Under the pieces are notes generated by a model. The model did no database searches. It was not told where the DNA came from and saw only the letters and a program-made list of their open reading frames with translations. From NCBI GenBank assembly GCA_963740055.1, contig CAVUCL010000001.1, forward strand, positions 956,584-1,020,583: DNA of 64,000 nt. Reading direction: 5' to 3'. Positions 1 through 8,624 of this stretch are shown one piece after another. The stretch comes from WHSW01 sp963740055 (GTDB lineage: Bacteria; Actinomycetota; Thermoleophilia; Solirubrobacterales; 70-9). Numbering within the stretch: the first letter of the stretch is position 1; every line of letters begins with the position of its first letter. The position numbers and the translations under genes are program-made.

Positions 1-1
1 C

Positions 2-1447
2 CAGCTCGACGACGACCGCGCCGCAGAGCTGCTCGCCGCCGCCGAGCTCGAGCGCTGGCGCCACTACCTGACCAACCTGCGCCGTTACCGCCCGCACCAG
101 CTCTCCGAGCCCGAGGAGCGGATCCTGACCGAGGCCGACGTCACCGGGCGCTCGGCGTTCTCGCGGCTGTTCACCGAGCAGGTCTCGGCGATCACGGTCG
201 AGGTCGCGGGCGAGCCCGAGCCGCTGCAGCTGATGGAGGCGCTGAGCCTGCTCCAGGGCCCCGACCGCGAGCGCCGCGCCGCCGCCGCGGACGCGGTCAG
301 CGCCGCACTCGCCCCCGAGATCCGCACCCGTGCGTTCATCTTCAACACCCTGCTCGCCGACAAGTCGACCCGCGACCGGCTGCGCTCCTACGAGCACTGG
401 CTCGCCTCGCGAAACCTCGCCAACGAGGCCTCCGACGAGTCGGTCGCGGCGCTGGTCGAGGCGGTCGCCTCGCGCTACGAGCTCGCCCGCCGCTGGTATC
501 GGCTGAAGGCGAAGCTGCTCGGCCTCGAGCGGCTCGCCCACTACGACCGGATGGCGCCCGTCGCCGAGACCGATCGCCGGATCCCCTACGAGGAGGCGCG
601 CGAGCTGGTGCTCGACTGCTACCGGGCGTTCTCGCCCGAGCTCGGCGCCGCGGCGGAGGCGTTCTTCACCGGCGCGCGGATCGACGCGCCGCCGGCGCCG
701 GGCAAGCGCGGCGGCGCCTTCTGCTCCTACGCGGTGCCCTCCGAGCACCCCTACGTGATGCTCAACTACACCTCGCGCCCCGGCGACGTGCTGGTGATGG
801 CGCACGAGCTCGGTCACGGCGTGCACGCGGCGCTCGCGCGGCCACGGGGCGTGTTCGAGTTCGCGACCCCGCTCACCGTCGCCGAGACCGCGTCGATCTT
901 CGGCGAGACGATCGTCCTCGGGCGCCTGCTGGCCGAGGCGCCCGACGCGGCGGCGCGGCTCTCACTGCTCGCCGAGTCGCTCGACGGCGCCGTCGCCGCC
1001 GTCTTTCGCCAGGTGGCGATGAACCGCTTCGAGCACCGCGTGCACAGCGAGCGCCGCGAGTCGGGCGAGCTCTCGGTCGACGCTTTCTCGGCCGCCTGGC
1101 TCGACACCCAGTCGGAGCTGCTCGGCGACTCGGTCGAGGTCACGCCCGACTACGGCTCCTGGTGGTCCTACGTGCCGCATTTCATCGGCACGCCCGGCTA
1201 CGTCTACGCCTACGCCTACGGACACCTGCTCGCGCTCTCGGTCTACCGCCGCTACGAGGAGCAGGGCGAGGAGTTCGTCGGCGCCTACCTCGATCTCCTG
1301 CGAGCCGGCGGCTCGCTGCCGCCGGAGGAGCTCGGCGCGATCGTCGGCGTCGACCTCACCGACCCGGGCTTTTGGAGCGCGGGCCTCGACCTGGTCGAGC
1401 GCCGCCTCGCCGAAGCCGAGCGCACGGCGGACGCGATCTCGTCTTGA
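2..1447 (+). CDS. M3 family oligoendopeptidase (PepF-like), 5' end missing
   Basis: The reading frame is open from the first bases of the window, so the N-terminus lies outside; the first internal Met is at 233. The protein is a cytoplasmic zinc oligopeptidase that trims short peptides. The zinc site HELGH is seen at about 803-817, and the third-ligand region VAETASIFGE follows about 25 residues later, as in the M3/PepF family. Its TGA stop overlaps the TTG start of the next gene by the sequence TTGA, which suggests translational coupling. Family assignment is firm; the substrate is not known. Confidence 0.9.
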   Translation, partial: QLDDDRAAELLAAAELERWRHYLTNLRRYRPHQLSEPEERILTEADVTGRSAFSRLFTEQVSAITVEVAGEPEPLQLMEALSLLQGPDRERRAAAADAVSAALAPEIRTRAFIFNTLLADKSTRDRLRSYEHWLASRNLANEASDESVAALVEAVASRYELARRWYRLKAKLLGLERLAHYDRMAPVAETDRRIPYEEARELVLDCYRAFSPELGAAAEAFFTGARIDAPPAPGKRGGAFCSYAVPSEHPYVMLNYTSRPGDVLVMAHELGHGVHAALARPRGVFEFATPLTVAETASIFGETIVLGRLLAEAPDAAARLSLLAESLDGAVAAVFRQVAMNRFEHRVHSERRESGELSVDAFSAAWLDTQSELLGDSVEVTPDYGSWWSYVPHFIGTPGYVYAYAYGHLLALSVYRRYEEQGEEFVGAYLDLLRAGGSLPPEELGAIVGVDLTDPGFWSAGLDLVERRLAEAERTADAISS

Positions 1448-2376
1448 GCGGCGAGGCGAAGCCGCCCGCGCGCGACTTCGCCGCCGACGCATCCGCGTGG
1501 TTTCACGTGGCGCCGATCGAGCCCGGCCTGCACATCGTCGCGGAGCCCGGACACGTGTTCTCGTGGCTGATTGCCGGCTCGGAGCGTTGCGTGCTCCTGG
1601 ACACCGGGCTCGGCATCGCGGACATCGCCGCCGCCGTTGCGCCCGTCGCCGGCGCGCCGGTGAGCGTCGTCAACTCGCACACTCACTTCGACCACGTCGG
1701 CGGCAACGAGCTCTTCGACCGGGTCGAGATGCACGAGCTCGCGCCCGACCTGATCGCGGCGGGCTCCAGCGACGACCAGCTGCTCGCCTACGGCGAGCTC
1801 GCCGCCGGGATGTACGACGACTGGGTGCGCCTTCGCGACGCCGACCGCGTGGACTGGTTTTTGATCGGACCCGAGGAGACGATGCGACCCTGGCCCGCCG
1901 AGCGGATCTCAGAGCTCGGCTGGCGAATCGAGCCGCCGCCGCCCAGCGGGATGTTGAGCGACGGCGACGTGGTCGACCTCGGCGACCGGCAGCTGCGCGT
2001 GCTGCACACACCGGGTCATGCCGCCGAGCACATCTGCCTCGTCGACGAGCGGGCCGGGATCCTCTTCGCCCAGGACCAGGTCTACTACGGGCCGCACCTG
2101 GTCTACGAGGCGACCTCCGACCCGCTCGCATTCGCGCGCTCCGCGCGTCGACTGGCTGACGAGCTGATCGGCTCGATCCGGATCGTCTACTGCGCTCACT
2201 CCCTGCGCCCGTCGGTGCCGCCGGGGTTCCTCACCGAGCTGGCCGATGCCGCCGAGGAGGTAGCCGCCGGCGAGGCCGAGCTATCGCCGGCTCCCGGCCT
2301 CTTCGGCGAGCCCGTGGTGGGCGCCGACTACGGCCACTTCTCGATCCTGGTCAAGCCCGAGGCAACGGCCGGCTGA
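1444..2376 (+). CDS. MBL-fold metallo-hydrolase
   Basis: A 310-residue metallo-beta-lactamase fold protein. The metal-binding motif HTHFDHVGG lies at about residues 79-87, and later metal ligands include HTPGHAAEH and a C-terminal CAHS. The start is taken as TTG at 1444 because this overlaps the stop of the peptidase gene and gives a normal N-terminus; a longer open frame upstream is antisense-like noise over the peptidase. It probably hydrolyses a thioester, lactone or similar small ester, but the substrate cannot be read from the sequence. Co-translation with the oligopeptidase is inferred from the overlap. Confidence 0.8.
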   Translation: MSGEAKPPARDFAADASAWFHVAPIEPGLHIVAEPGHVFSWLIAGSERCVLLDTGLGIADIAAAVAPVAGAPVSVVNSHTHFDHVGGNELFDRVEMHELAPDLIAAGSSDDQLLAYGELAAGMYDDWVRLRDADRVDWFLIGPEETMRPWPAERISELGWRIEPPPPSGMLSDGDVVDLGDRQLRVLHTPGHAAEHICLVDERAGILFAQDQVYYGPHLVYEATSDPLAFARSARRLADELIGSIRIVYCAHSLRPSVPPGFLTELADAAEEVAAGEAELSPAPGLFGEPVVGADYGHFSILVKPEATAG

Positions 2377-2382
2377 CCGGCA

Positions 2383-3528
2383 TCACTTTCCGGTCGCCGA
2401 CTCGAACGCCTCCTCCACGCGCTGCTCGGCCTCCGGCCCGCCGGGCGGGCTGATCGGCGTCGAGCAGTTCTCGGTGTACTCGGCGGTCGGGAAGATGAGC
2501 TCGCTCTTCGCCGCCTCAGGGTTGGTCTTCTCGAAGATCTCCTGGACCCCGTCGACCGGCGTCACCGAGCTCGTCCACTCGACGATCTGGGCCTGGTTCT
2601 CCGGCTCGTATGCGTAGTTGATGAACTCGTAGGCCGCAGTCGGGTTCGGCGCTCCGACCGGGACCACCCAGTGGTCCCACCAGACCATGCAGCCCTCGGT
2701 CGGCATCTGCCACTGGAGCTGCGGGTTGTCGGCCTGGAGCTGGATCGCGTCGGCGGCCCAGCCGATCACCGCGACCGCGTCTCCCGTGACCAGGTCCTTG
2801 GCGTAGTCACCGCCGGTGAGGCGGCGGATCTGCCCGGACTCGACCCCCTCCCGCAGGCGGTCGATCGCCGCCATCCAGTCCTCCTCGGTGGCGGTCTCGG
2901 GGTCGATGCCGTCAGCCTTCATCAGCATCGGGATCGTCTCGCGCAGCTCGGTGAGCAGCTCGACCTTGCCCTTGTACTGCGGGTCGAAGAGGTCGTTGAC
3001 CGAGCGGATGTCGGGCGCCTCCTCCTTGTTGACGATCAGGCCGGTCATCCCGCCCTGCCAGGGAATCGAGAACTCCCAATTCGGATCGGTGCTTGGCGCC
3101 TTGACCTCCGGGCTCAGGTTCTCGAGCGCCGGCGCGATCGCATCCTGGTCGAGCCGCTGGATGTAGCCGAGGTCGTACATGCGCTTCGCGAGCCAGTCGC
3201 CTGCCACCAACAGTGACCGGCCGCCGGACTGGCCCTGCTCCAGCAGCGGGCGCATCTTGCCGTAGAACTCGTAGTAGCTGTTGATGTCCTCGACGTACTT
3301 GACCGAGACGCCCGTCTCGTCCTCGAAGTCCGGGATCGTCTGCTGGTCGATGTAGAGCGCCCAGTTCGAGATCACGAGCTCCCCGCTCGGCTCTCCCTCG
3401 GCCTCGGCGACCTGGACGTCTGCCGCCTCGTTCTCGCCCTCGATCCCGTCATCGCCGCCGCAGGCGGTGAGCGCCACCGTCGCGAGTAGGAGCGCGAGTC
3501 CAATGCGTCGTTTCGGGGTGGCGGTCAC
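2383..3528 (-). CDS. PotD-like polyamine ABC transporter substrate-binding lipoprotein
   Basis: 381 residues, beginning with a lipoprotein signal (KRRIGLALLLATVALTACGG; lipobox LTAC), so it is anchored outside the membrane. The mature part matches spermidine/putrescine-type binding proteins (for example SNWALYIDQQTIPDFEDETG and PTEGCMVWWDHWVVP). It starts at GTG 3528, overlapping the TetR stop as GTGA, with GGAGA upstream, so it is co-transcribed behind the TetR gene. No permease or ATPase gene is nearby, making this an orphan binding protein. The facing amine oxidase operon suggests the ligand is an amine or N-methylated amino acid; that is inference. Confidence 0.88.
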   Translation of the reverse strand: MTATPKRRIGLALLLATVALTACGGDDGIEGENEAADVQVAEAEGEPSGELVISNWALYIDQQTIPDFEDETGVSVKYVEDINSYYEFYGKMRPLLEQGQSGGRSLLVAGDWLAKRMYDLGYIQRLDQDAIAPALENLSPEVKAPSTDPNWEFSIPWQGGMTGLIVNKEEAPDIRSVNDLFDPQYKGKVELLTELRETIPMLMKADGIDPETATEEDWMAAIDRLREGVESGQIRRLTGGDYAKDLVTGDAVAVIGWAADAIQLQADNPQLQWQMPTEGCMVWWDHWVVPVGAPNPTAAYEFINYAYEPENQAQIVEWTSSVTPVDGVQEIFEKTNPEAAKSELIFPTAEYTENCSTPISPPGGPEAEQRVEEAFESATGK

Positions 3529-4166
3529 TTGGTCTCCTTCGATTCAGGGTCGGTTGTCGGGACCCGGGCGAACCAGGCCTCCAGCGCCGGCCGGATCACG
3601 GCACGCTCAACGTCCTCGGTCGGCGTTGCCAGCTCGTTGATCAGGAGCCCGTCGAGCATCGCGAGGAACATCCGCGCCTCGAGCTCGGGCGAGCGGGTGC
3701 GAAGCGAGGTGAAGACCTCGGTGAGTGCCAGCTCCCAGGCGGCCGTCCACTCGCGGCAGACGCGCTCGAGCTCGGGGTCGCGCGCCGCCTCGGTGAGCAG
3801 CGCGTACTGCGCCGCCGTCCGCCATCGCGACTCGCCGAGCTGGGAGACGAGGTGCGCCGTGAACTGGTCGACCAGCGCTCGTCGCGAGAGGCGCCGCCCG
3901 AGGACCCCGGCGAGGCGCTCGCGCAACGACTCCATCTCGACCAGCGCGAAGTGCTCGAGCGCCTCTCGCATCATGTCCTGGCGGGAGGCGAACCAGTAGG
4001 TGGTCGAACCGAGCGAGACGTCGGCGAGCTCAGCCACCGCGCGGTGGCTGACGGCGTCGGGGCCACCGCTCGCGATCAGCTGCAGGGTGGCGTCCAACAG
4101 CAGCAGGCGACGATCGTTGGCGGGCCTGCGCTTGCCGGCGACGGACGCTGTGGCTCCTCTGTACAT
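3525..4166 (-). CDS. TetR family transcriptional regulator
   Basis: 213 residues starting at ATG 4166 (MYRGATASVAGKRR). A TetR-type HTH lies at about residues 20-65 (LLLDATLQLIASGGPDAVSHRAVAELADVSLGSTTYWFASRQDMM), followed by an alpha-helical ligand domain. It heads a two-gene unit with the PotD-like gene and faces the FAD oxidase operon. A perfect 14-bp palindrome 7 bp upstream of its start is the obvious operator, implying self-repression and control of both divergent units. An open frame extends upstream of 4166 but crosses the intergenic region and is not part of the protein. Confidence 0.88.
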   Translation of the reverse strand: MYRGATASVAGKRRPANDRRLLLLDATLQLIASGGPDAVSHRAVAELADVSLGSTTYWFASRQDMMREALEHFALVEMESLRERLAGVLGRRLSRRALVDQFTAHLVSQLGESRWRTAAQYALLTEAARDPELERVCREWTAAWELALTEVFTSLRTRSPELEARMFLAMLDGLLINELATPTEDVERAVIRPALEAWFARVPTTDPESKETK

Positions 4167-4172
4167 TCGTAC

Positions 4173-4186
4173 TGTACGATCGTACA
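4173..4186. promoter_or_regulatory. candidate TetR operator (perfect palindrome)
   Basis: TGTACGATCGTACA is identical to its reverse complement and lies in the 35-bp gap between the divergent TetR gene and the FAD oxidase gene. A related half-site series (GTACATTCGTAC at 4161-4172) adjoins it, overlapping the TetR start. A TetR repressor bound here could block both promoters. Confidence 0.65.
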
Positions 4187-4201
4187 CATCCTGTCGGAGC
4201 T

Positions 4202-5294
4202 GTGTCGACACGAGCGAACCGACGTCGTCGTGATCGGCGGCGGCGTGGTCGGCGCGGCCGCGGCGCTCGCCGTCGCGCGGTCGGGCCTGCGGGTGGCGCT
4301 GCTCGAACGCTCGCCGTTCGCGGCCGCGGGCGGCTCGAGCAAGGGCACCGCGCGGATCTATGCGCCGGCGGCCTACCCGGACAACGCCTATCTGGAGGCG
4401 GCGCTGCGCGCACTCGAGAGCTGGCGCGCGCTCGAGGCGGCGAGCGGCCAGCGGCTGCTCTGGCCGACGGGCGCCCTGCACCGCGGCGCCTTCGCCGAGC
4501 GTCAGCTCGAGGCGTTGCGGGCGGCCGGCGCCGAGGCGCAGGCGGTGTCCGCCCGGGAGGCGCGGCGGCGCTTCGGCGTCGAGCCGGCCGGCGACGCCCC
4601 GCTCGTCCACCAGCCGGATGCGGGGGTCATCCGCGCCGACCGCGCGCGAGCCGCGCTGCTCGCCGCGGCCCGGGCCGCCGGGGCGGACCTGCGCGACGGC
4701 GAGCAAGTGCTCGAGTTGGCCCCCGGGGCCGACTCCGTGGCGATCCGGACCGACCGCGCCCGCTGGGCGTGCGCGGCCGCGATCGTGACCGCCGGGCCGT
4801 GGGCCCGCGGCCTACTCGCGGGCGCGGGGATCGAATGCCCTCTGGAGGTGTCGCTGCAGACGGTCGCCTACTTCGAGCTCGCCGACCGTGCCGCGCCGCC
4901 CGTGGCGTTGATCGACTACGAGGGCGACGAGCCCTACGCCTGCTGGGATCCTGCGCGGGGCCTGAAGGCCGCGTTTCACGCCCTCGGCCCCGCGGTCGAG
5001 CCGGGGACGGATGGCACCGGCGGCCAACCCGATGCCGCCGTGGTGGAGCGCGTGACCCGCTGGCTGGCGGCGAGCTACCCGGGCACCGCGTCCACCAAGC
5101 CGGCCGCCGATACGTGCATGTACACGAACGCGCCGGGGGAGCGGTTCGTGCTCGAGCGTCACGGCCGGATCGTCGTCGGCAGCGCCTGCAGCGGTCACGG
5201 GTTTCAGTTCGCGCCCGAGACCGGCGAGCGCCTCGCCCGCCTCGCGGCCGAGGTCGCGGCGCCCGAGCTCCAGCCGGCGGGGGGCCGTCGATGA
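4202..5294 (+). CDS. FAD-dependent amine oxidase (DAO / monomeric sarcosine oxidase type), probable N-terminal indel
   Basis: About 363 residues. The N-terminal dinucleotide-binding motif DVVVIGGGVVGAAAAL (GxGxxG) and the C-terminal GSACSGHGFQFAPETGERLA are typical of the DAO family that oxidises N-methylated or secondary amino acids. No ATG, GTG or TTG start lies in frame just upstream of the Rossmann motif. GTG at 4202 would give VSTRAN and joins the right frame if one extra base near 4220 is removed, so I suspect a sequencing insertion there; a CTG start at 4191 or 4200 is the alternative. Its stop overlaps the next start as ATGA. Substrate is unproven. Confidence 0.82.
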
Positions 5295-7134
5295 ACGAGG
5301 CCCGCCGGCTCGACGAGTGCCTCTCGATCCGCGACGGCCGGCTCTATGTCGAGGGCCGCTCGGCGACCGAGCTCGCGGAGTCGTTCGGCACGCCGCTGTA
5401 CGTGATCTCGGAGGACCAGCTGCGCCGCAACGCCCGGCGCTACGCGGAAGCGTTCGCCTCGCGCTGGCCGGGCCGGGTCGTCGTCTTGCCGTCGATCAAG
5501 GCGAACTCCGCCCTCGCGTTGCGGCGCATCCTCACCGACGAGGGCGCCGGCTGCGATGCGTTCGGTCCCAACGAGCTCGAGGCGGCGCTTCGCAGCGGCA
5601 CCGAGCCGGCGCTGATCTCGCTCAACGGCCCGATGAAGGGCGAGGCGCTGCTCGAGCGCGCGATCGGCGCGGGCGCGAAGCTCACGCTCGACAGCCGCGC
5701 CGAGCTCGAGCGCACGGCGGCGGTGGCGGCCCGGCTCGGGGTGCGTGCCCACGTGCGGTTGCGATGCCGCCCCGACCTGGTCGGCATGGACGAGCCGTCG
5801 GAGATGTCGCCGGGCGGCGCCTCGGTCCGAGCTGCGCTCGACCGCTACAAGGCAGGGATCCCGACCGAGGACCTGCTTGCGATCGACGAGGCCGAGGCGC
5901 TCGACCCGAACCTCGACCTCGCCGGCCTGATGCTCCACCTCGGTCGCCACAGCGCCGACCCGGCGATGTGGGAGACGGCGATCGGGGCGCTCGGCGACCT
6001 GCTCGAGCGGCTCGGCTCCGCCTGGGGCGGCTGGGTGCCCCGCGAGCTCGACCTCGGCGGAGGCTTTCCGGCACCGCGCGACCCCTTCGGCAGGCTGCTC
6101 CCGCAGCGCGCCGACGCTCCGGCGACGTCGCCGGCGGTCGATGTGTACGCCGAGGCGATCTGCGCCGCGCTCCGGGCGCAGCTCGAGCGCCTCGGTGTCG
6201 CGGCGGGCGCGGTCCAGCTCGAGCTCGAGCCCGGACGCGCGCTTACGCCGACGCGGGCGTGCACCTCGCGACCGTGGGCAACGTCAAGCGCCAGCGCGAG
6301 CCGACGCCGCTGACCTGGGTCGAGACCGACTCCTCCGACGCCTACCTTCCCGACGTCAACCTCGAGTTCAACCGCTGGACCTGTCTCGCCGCCGCCGACG
6401 CGGACGCGTCGCCAAGCGTCGTCGCCGACGTCACGGGTCGCACCTGCGCTCTCGACGTGATCGTGCCCGACGCCGAGCTCCCCGAGGTCGAGCGCGGCGA
6501 TGTGCTCGCGTTCCTCGACACCGGCGCGTACCAGGACGCCGGCGCCAGCAACTTCAACGCCCTGGGGCGGCCGGGGACGGTGTTGGTCTCGGCGGACCGG
6601 GCGGAGCTCATCCGCCGACACGAGACGATCGATGACGTCTTCGCGCGCGACCTGATCCCCGACCACCTGCGCCCGGCCGCGGAGCAGGGCGGCTGGCGGG
6701 CCACCGGGCTCGACCACGTGTCGGTGACGAGCGGCGACCTCGACCGGTCGCTCGCCTTTTACCGCGACCTGCTCGGGCTGAAGCTGCGCGCGCGCGGCGA
6801 CGACCTCGGGCCGGACGAGCTCGCGATCACGGGGGTCGCCGGCGCGAGCGCCCGCTGGGCGGACCTCGAGCTGGCGCACGGGCAGGTCGTCGAGCTGATC
6901 GAGTACGTCACCCCTCGCGGCAAGCCCAGCAGGCCGAGCCCCAACGACCCCGGCGCCACCCACGTCTCCCTGCGGGTCGGGGACGTGGACGAGGTCTACG
7001 CGCGGCTTAGCGACGCGGGGGTGAGCGTCCGCGGCGCGCCGGTGACGATCTCCGACGGGGGTGCGTGGGACGGGGTGCGGTGCTTCTATGCCAGCGATCC
7101 CGACGGGGTGACGGTGGAGTTGATCGAGCGATGA
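5291..7134 (+). CDS. PLP-dependent (DapDC/LysA-type) decarboxylase fused to a C-terminal VOC/glyoxalase domain; one frameshift
   Basis: The N-terminal part (about 420 residues) is a fold-type III PLP decarboxylase: PLP-lysine region LPSIKANSALALRR, glycine-rich phosphate loop ELDLGGGFPAP, and the late segment GDVLAFLDTGAYQDAG. The last ~145 residues are a VOC domain (TGLDHVSVTSGDLDRSLAFY ... CFYASDPDGVTVELIE). The frame shifts near 6240, where GCGCTTACGCC should read with one more base to give GRALYADAGVHLA; a one-base deletion restores a single long protein. The start ATG overlaps the oxidase stop and the stop overlaps the SDR start (ATGA both times), so this is one operon. The fusion is real only if the shift is an error, as both halves after 6240 are in the same frame. 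Function in amine catabolism is inference. Confidence 0.75.
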
Positions 7135-7952
7135 GCGATCCGCGCACCGTCTGGGTCACCGGGGCCGCGAGCGGGATGGGCGCCTCGCACGCGCGGCGGT
7201 TCGCCTCCCTCGGCGACCGGGTGGGCTGCTGGGACGTCCACGAGGAGGAGCTCGCCGCCGTCGTCGAGGACATCCGCGAGGCAGGTGGTAGAGCGGAGGC
7301 CGTCGTGGCCGACGTCACCGACTGGGACGCGATGGAGGCCGGCGCCGCGCAGCTGCGCGAGGCGCTGGGACCCGCCGACGTGGTGGTCGCGAACGCCGGC
7401 ATCCTGCTGAGCGGCGAGCACATCGCCGATCTCGACCCCGCCGCGTGGCGGCGGGTGGTCGACGTCAACCTCACCGGCGCGTTCCATACGGCGAAGGCGG
7501 CGATCCCGCAGCTGCGCGAGACGGGCGGCGGCTCGATGATCCTGATCTCGTCGATCTGCGGGTTGACCGCCTCGTCGGGCTACGGGGCCTACAACGCGTC
7601 CAAGCACGGGGTGATCGGCCTGATGCGCACGCTTGCGCACGAGCTGCGGTACGACGGCGTGAACGTGAACGCGGTCTGCCCGGGCTGGATCCGCACGCCG
7701 ATGTTCGACGTGTCCGCCGACGACGCGGGCGCGGCGGCGAGTGAGGAGCTGGACGCATTCACGGGGATGACGATGATCGACCGGCTGATCGAGCCGGGCG
7801 AGGTGACCGACGCCGTCGTCTGGCTCGCCTCCGACGCCGCCCGCACGATCACCGCGGTCGCGCTGCCGGTCGACGGGGGCCTGCTCGAGTCGCGCGCCTG
7901 GCCCGAGACCGACGACGATCGGGCGAACCGCGCCCGCCGTCGCGGCGGCTAG
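7131..7952 (+). CDS. Short-chain dehydrogenase/reductase (SDR)
   Basis: 273 residues, classical SDR. Cofactor motif TGAASGMG is at residues 10-17, NAG near residue 90, and the catalytic YNASK has Tyr154 and Lys158 with the preceding LISSICG serine. It starts at ATG 7131, overlapping the previous stop, and is the last gene of the amine oxidase operon. It likely reduces or oxidises a carbonyl product made by the upstream enzymes with NAD(P); the exact substrate is unknown. Confidence 0.87.
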   Translation: MSDPRTVWVTGAASGMGASHARRFASLGDRVGCWDVHEEELAAVVEDIREAGGRAEAVVADVTDWDAMEAGAAQLREALGPADVVVANAGILLSGEHIADLDPAAWRRVVDVNLTGAFHTAKAAIPQLRETGGGSMILISSICGLTASSGYGAYNASKHGVIGLMRTLAHELRYDGVNVNAVCPGWIRTPMFDVSADDAGAAASEELDAFTGMTMIDRLIEPGEVTDAVVWLASDAARTITAVALPVDGGLLESRAWPETDDDRANRARRRGG

Positions 7953-8614
7953 CTCGCCTTCGCGATCGCGCGGTCCATCGCCGCGCCCGGGTCCTCGATC
8001 ACCTTGCCGTGGCCGGGCGCCAGCCGCGGCGGCTCGAGCGCCCGCAGCGCGCGCGCGGTCTCGAGCGCGGTCGGGCGATGCCAGGTCGCGAGCGCGGGCA
8101 GCGGAAAGCGCGGGTTGACCTTGGCGCAGGTGGCGACGCCGCCGAGGCTCGAGAACGCGTCGGCGCAGTAGAGCGTCCGGTCGCGGGTGTCGACGAAGGC
8201 GAGCTGGCCCGGCGTGTGCCCGGGGGCGGCGATCGCCTCGAGCGAGCCGACCCGGTCGCCGGGGTTGATCAGCCGGTCGGGCTTGCGTTCGACGCCCGGG
8301 TAGCCGCCGCGCACCTTGTCCACCGGCTCGCCCGGATCGAGGCTCTTGTCCTTGCGCAGCAGCCGCGACTCGCGCTCGCCGATGATCAGCTCGGCGTTGG
8401 GAAGCTCGGCGGCGAGCGCGTCGGCCGAGCCGACGTGGTCCTGGTGGGCGTGGGTGAGCAGGATCCGGACGATCGGCTGGCCGAGGTCCTCGGCAGCGGC
8501 GAGGATCGACTTCGCCGAGCCCGGGAGCATCGTGTCGATCACGGTCAGGCCCTCGGGCTCGGCGACCAGGTAGGTGTTGACGATCCCGAAGCGGCTGATG
8601 CGGTTGACGTCCAT
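7949..8614 (-). CDS. MBL-fold metallo-hydrolase
   Basis: 221 residues with the metal motif LLTHAHQDHVGSAD, the second ligand in IAAPGHTPGQLAFVDT and a third in YCADAFSS; the last ligand is in LAPGHGK. This is the compact glyoxalase II-like MBL subgroup. It is convergent with the SDR gene (4-bp overlap of the ends) and lies 10 bp downstream of typA on the same strand, so it may be co-transcribed with typA. Substrate is not predictable. Confidence 0.82.
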   Translation of the reverse strand: MDVNRISRFGIVNTYLVAEPEGLTVIDTMLPGSAKSILAAAEDLGQPIVRILLTHAHQDHVGSADALAAELPNAELIIGERESRLLRKDKSLDPGEPVDKVRGGYPGVERKPDRLINPGDRVGSLEAIAAPGHTPGQLAFVDTRDRTLYCADAFSSLGGVATCAKVNPRFPLPALATWHRPTALETARALRALEPPRLAPGHGKVIEDPGAAMDRAIAKAS

Positions 8615-8624
8615 CGCCGGTGTT

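Noticed and set aside
1162..1443. Upstream extension of the MBL gene over the peptidase gene
   Set aside because: It reads an out-of-frame product of the peptidase coding sequence; the TTG at 1444 matches the natural start.
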